NCBI GenBank assembly: GCA_009617715.1
Contig: VTFK01000189.1
Coordinates: forward strand, 1-64,000
Direction of reading: 5' to 3'
Origin: Plectrocnemia conspersa
Taxonomy: Eukaryota; Arthropoda; Insecta; Trichoptera; Polycentropodidae
DNA: 64,000 nucleotides
Of this stretch, positions 60,600 through 64,000 are shown piece after piece. A program made the position numbers and the translations under genes. The notes under the pieces were generated by a model. It saw only the letters and a list, made by a program, of their open reading frames with translations. It had not been told where the DNA came from and made no database searches. How positions within the stretch are numbered: the first letter of the stretch is position 1; the number at the start of each line of letters is the position of its first letter.

Positions 60600-61160
60600 T
60601 CCCGAAATGTGTCAATCTGATACGAGCCTCGCCACGCGCCAGCATCCGGCAGATGTTCAATATTACACTATCTCGATCTGCAAGAGCAGATAAACCAACA
60701 CTTTTCGGTCCCTGTTGAAATGTTAATCCCATATTATTTTTAAGTGCACCGTCAGCACGCGTTATTGTTGGCCAGCGTGTGCCAGAATGTGCACACCGTG
60801 ACAATTCCGTGAATTTCCCAAATCCCATCACGGACAAACGTTGAAAGCTTGTCGCCACAATTATTTTTCTTCCTCAGTACTTCATCGTAAATAGAGGAGT
60901 TCATCTGATCCCCGCGGATGCCCTCAAACCATCAATCAATCTCGAAGCTGCATGCCTCTTACATCCATCGGCGTATAGCCCCCTAGAGCTTTGCGTCTTC
61001 CGTGAGACTCGAATCCATCCCCTTCGACCACCCCAGGCTTCGCTAATCCATCTAGCTTTTATCGCCGAATTCCGTGGAACTAATAATGCCAGTGGGCAAT
61101 TTTCCTTCACATATTTCTCACGTCTCTCACTCCAAGGGTATAAAAGCACCTTAATTACTT
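60600..61160. promoter_or_regulatory. GC-richer island, candidate regulatory region
   Basis: About 550 bp of complex, balanced sequence. The minus-strand frames (60568-60858 and 60901-61149) have no family resemblance and no splice pair linking them. GGGTATAAAAGC at 61138-61149 on the plus strand is a TATA-like word at the right edge. I read the island as regulatory, without proof. Confidence 0.3.
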
Positions 61161-61295
61161 GCTTTAATCATTCCGGAAAGTTTAATCCCAAACGTGCCAA
61201 AATCTATTTCTGGCAGTATTTTTAAACGATTACTATAAATTTTATATGAAAAACGATACCGCTTTATATTAAGTTTATTATTATCTATTTTGATT

Positions 61296-61340
61296 TTACA
61301 AATAAAATATTACTGAGTTACTCCACACCGAGCAAGCGGA
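61296..61340 (-). repeat. Short fragment shared with the Jockey-type LINE at 41.9 kb
   Basis: TTACTCCACACCGAGCAAGC at 61318-61337 is identical to 42001-42020. The preceding AATATTACT also agrees. On the minus strand both encode ACSVWSN. The match stops abruptly after about 33 bp, so this is a very short LINE fragment or a filler-DNA capture. Confidence 0.55.
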
Positions 61341-61541
61341 ACAAATATTTCCAGACATCTCAATTTGTTTGTCTGTGGCGATATCACAAAATGTAGCAGT
61401 GACAAAAGCATCATATAAATTATAAAGGAATGTTTTTTTAATGCGTCCAAAATTCTTTGATAAATTTAGCAATAAAAATAAAATATTTTTGGAAATTAAT
61501 AAAATGCAGCTCTCTGATTCTTCCTGCGTTAGACGCAAAAC

Positions 61542-61591
61542 ACACTTTTCAAATTAAATACGTCAATTAACGTATTTAATTTGAAAAGTGT
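61542..61591. repeat. Near-perfect palindrome, 22-bp arms, 6-base centre
   Basis: The arms 61542-61563 (ACACTTTTCAAATTAAATAC plus GT) and 61570-61591 are exact reverse complements. The AATTAAATACGT word is repeated at about 61786-61797. Confidence 0.9.
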
Positions 61592-61799
61592 ATCGAACGT
61601 ATATCCGTATCGCGTGCTTTAGAGCTAATAGTGAGTGCGTAAACTTACCATCTTTTCTCAATTATGAATAATGATGCAATGGAACTCTCGAACTGACAAA
61701 TAGAGCTTTATCGCTACTTTAAATATTTTTGTTTTGAAACATTAAAAAAATTTGACAGATAAAATGACAAATCAAAAAATTAAATACGTTAACTGACGT

Positions 61800-62580
61800 T
61801 TCATGATTTTTAATAAATAAATCATCGGCGATCAATTGTAGAATCGGCGAACTTTCCGTTCGACGAATTGCGGGGTCGATGAATTTTTCATTTGATAAAT
61901 TTGCCAGTCGGTGAACTTTCCTAGAACCGCTAATTTGATATTAAAATTTTATTTCAAACCAGCATCGTATCAGTTAAATGAATATCAATAAGCTTACCTT
62001 ATATTTTTTGTTGTCATTTTTATTAACAAATAAAAACGCCTCTGGAGACATTAGCCCGATTCGATCGATTCGCCCACTTTTCTCCTTGCCGCATTATTTT
62101 TAAGCTTTCAATTTTATAAGGAGCAAATCCAGATAAGCCGTAATCCTAAATCGTAGTCATACTAGTCATCATATCTGTACGCGAAATCCATTGTGACGAA
62201 AGGATTTCGATGCAGCGAATAATTTCAATCTAATCCCAAAATCCCATTATGAGAGCAGTCTCCATAACGGATTTGGACGGCCGTTAACCGGATCGTTAGC
62301 CGTTAGGCATTGTTCCGTTAAACGACGGCTTTGATTAACAATTATCGGAACGCGACTGATTAAGGTGAGATAATGGACTCTCGCCCATGGTTTAGATAAA
62401 GATGCGAGGTGATTAAACCCAACGGGGTTGTTGCGAATAAATTTGGCGAAGGTATATCTGGGAAGAGTTTCCTTCCTCTGGAAGACGATGTCTCTCGTCA
62501 GAAGACGAAGCTCGGAGGCTTTCTCTAATTGCACGCTCGAAAAGTTCAACAAAAGGAGCGAAACCGACGAAGTCAGATTG
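61800..62580. promoter_or_regulatory. GC-richer region, candidate regulatory DNA
   Basis: Complex sequence with repeated CCGTTA/GTTAAC-type words at 62265-62335 and GATGAA/CGGCGA words at 61820-61920. The minus-strand frame 62247-62552 has no recognisable feature. No exon is supported. Confidence 0.28.
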
Positions 62581-62599
62581 AATACGTTTTCCAGTTTGA

Positions 62600-63350
62600 T
62601 AATATATATATTCTGTATATCTATTGCTATTGTTTTTTTCGTCTTTACATCGGTAATGGTTTAAGTTTAATTACTTTATTTAGTTCTATCTTGATATCTA
62701 ATAATTGTAATGCGCAAGATTACATTCAATTTTTAATTAGATTTTAACTGCAGTGGCAAAATATTTGCAGAGCGTTTCAGCAAAGCTTGCTTTATTAAAA
62801 ACAAACCAAACTTCAATTACTGTGAAACAAAAGTGAATGTAAATACATTTTGCCTTGGTTATAGTACTATTGTGCTTGTACTAAAACTGTTAAATTAATA
62901 TTTCGCCTTGTGTGCGCTACTGTAGTGCATTCTAAATTGAACTCACTCGGTTTAGAGTCACACCAGCAGAGTGCATGCTTAAAAATATAACTGTCCAGTT
63001 AAATCGAAACCAGCTATATATTGTTAATGTTATTTCATAGACAAAAAATCAATGAATAGTCAAATAAGATTAAATTACATTTTTATTACAAAATTGTAAC
63101 GATATCTTTAATTATTAATAAAAATCATAGCAAGCAAATATGTATAAAAAAAACCGAACTCAAATAATGAATATGTAATAAACTACAGTTATTTGCGATG
63201 TACCTATGTACTTATGTATTTCAGGTATAAGTTCCTTTAGCTTTTTTGTACATATTATACAATAAATAAAATGAGCGGAACATTGCCTTCAAAAACACCC
63301 ACTTTCTTTATTATTCAAAGCGATAGTTTTTTTTAAATTAATAGCAGTAA
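62600..63350. other. AT-rich DNA without identifiable genes
   Basis: Nothing supported. Confidence 0.4.
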
Positions 63351-63354
63351 ATTT

Positions 63355-64000
63355 AGGTATTCGATCTGAAAATTGAGATCAAATACCTATTTTCGTTATC
63401 CTATCTACATAGGATAACAAAAATCAACAACATTTCCAGCTGAATTATATTAATTTAATAATTTTATAGATTGTATTATTAGTAATTTGACAACTGCATT
63501 AAATGCAGCAAAATAAATAATATATTCAGTTGCATGTGGTTATTCCTAAAAAAAAAACTATAAAAAACACTCTTGAGTCTATCCCAAAAATATTTTATAC
63601 CAGTGAAAATATAAATTATCTGGCAGATGCTAATAAACTTATATAATTTCAATTTTTCAGTAATATAAATATTTACATACTTATCATTATTAATTTACAT
63701 CCGACGTATAAATGTTATAGTGAATGTGTATTTATTGGTAAAGTTATATTTTCACTAGTAAAGTCCAAATACATTTTCACCGGTAGATATATATTTCAAC
63801 TAGCGAAAATATAATTGAATTAATAGGCGCTAATAAGCTACTCTAAAATGTCTATGAAACTCAATTTGATAGTTGCAAAACGTCCATTTGCTGTTCAAAC
63901 CCAAACCTAACGTAATGAAAGTTCTAAAACTAATTATTATACTTCTTTTATTAGGTCAAGTCCAAAATACAAACTAAGTTAACTCATCTCTCAGGGATAA
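63355..64000 (+). repeat. AT-rich palindromic dispersed repeat, copy 3, cut by window end
   Basis: Begins with the same AGGTATT..AATACCT hairpin as copy 1 (63355-63388), followed by a second perfect hairpin with 10-bp arms (63395-63418) absent from copy 1. Then come CTGAATTATAT, ATAAATTATCTGGCAGATGC, CATTTTCACCGGTAGATATA, AATTTGATAGTTGCAAAACG, the CAAACCCAAACCTAACG word and CCAAAATACAAACTAAG. The inverted-repeat end seen in copies 1 and 2 would lie beyond 64000. Confidence 0.75.

Noticed and set aside
61138..61149. TATA-box promoter on the plus strand
   Set aside because: TATAAAAG is common in AT-rich DNA, and no initiator or frame follows at the right distance.

Overview
The window is strongly AT-rich eukaryotic DNA with very low gene density, phase-consistent spliced exons, tetranucleotide microsatellites and a typical arthropod repeat mix (hAT DNA transposons, Jockey-type LINE remnants, tRNA-like elements). 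I read it as part of an insect nuclear chromosome; the order cannot be fixed from sequence alone. There are no operons, rRNA genes, intact tRNAs or CRISPR arrays. Most long open frames are chance frames, often in slightly GC-richer islands that look more like conserved regulatory DNA than like genes.

Layout. 1-4.6 kb: intergenic, with an inverted-repeat pair (1333-1870) and a CpG-richer patch (2.04-2.4 kb). 4665-7050 and 11824-14197: two copies of one DNA transposon of about 2.4 kb, with terminal inverted repeats of about 320-340 bp, 3-bp target duplications and a degenerate gene that is not a transposase I can name. 8.8-11.2, 41.0-41.7 and 63.35-64 kb: copies of an AT-rich, palindrome-rich dispersed repeat. 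15408-16115 (-): the best host exon, encoding most of a secreted, dibasic-rich protein. 19.9-20.5 kb: GC-richer island with clustered SOX-like sites and a CRE. 25.5-26.35 kb: a diverged tandem duplication. 28.86 kb: a possible terminal exon. 29.74-30.6 kb: a LINE reverse-transcriptase remnant. 32084-32322: a complete short hAT MITE. 37011-37173: a possible neuropeptide-type terminal exon. 38393-39856: a complete but dead hAT element. 41.9-42.5 kb: a Jockey-type RT remnant. 44.2-45.2 kb: an insertion-like segment bounded by a 21-bp direct repeat. 47.2-47.4 kb: two adjacent perfect hairpins. 52.6-53.1 kb: another hAT transposase remnant. 56.0-56.3 kb: a LINE tail that recurs at 48.9 kb. 57.2-58.3 kb: the 5' exons of a small gene with a mitochondrial-type leader. 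58828-59028 (-): a possible terminal exon.

The strongest lead for something undescribed is the paired 2.4-kb transposon. Both copies have clean ends and share a coding region of unknown function, and all four terminal repeats keep a perfect DR1 nuclear-receptor half-site pair. The host genes are too fragmentary here to reconstruct a pathway.
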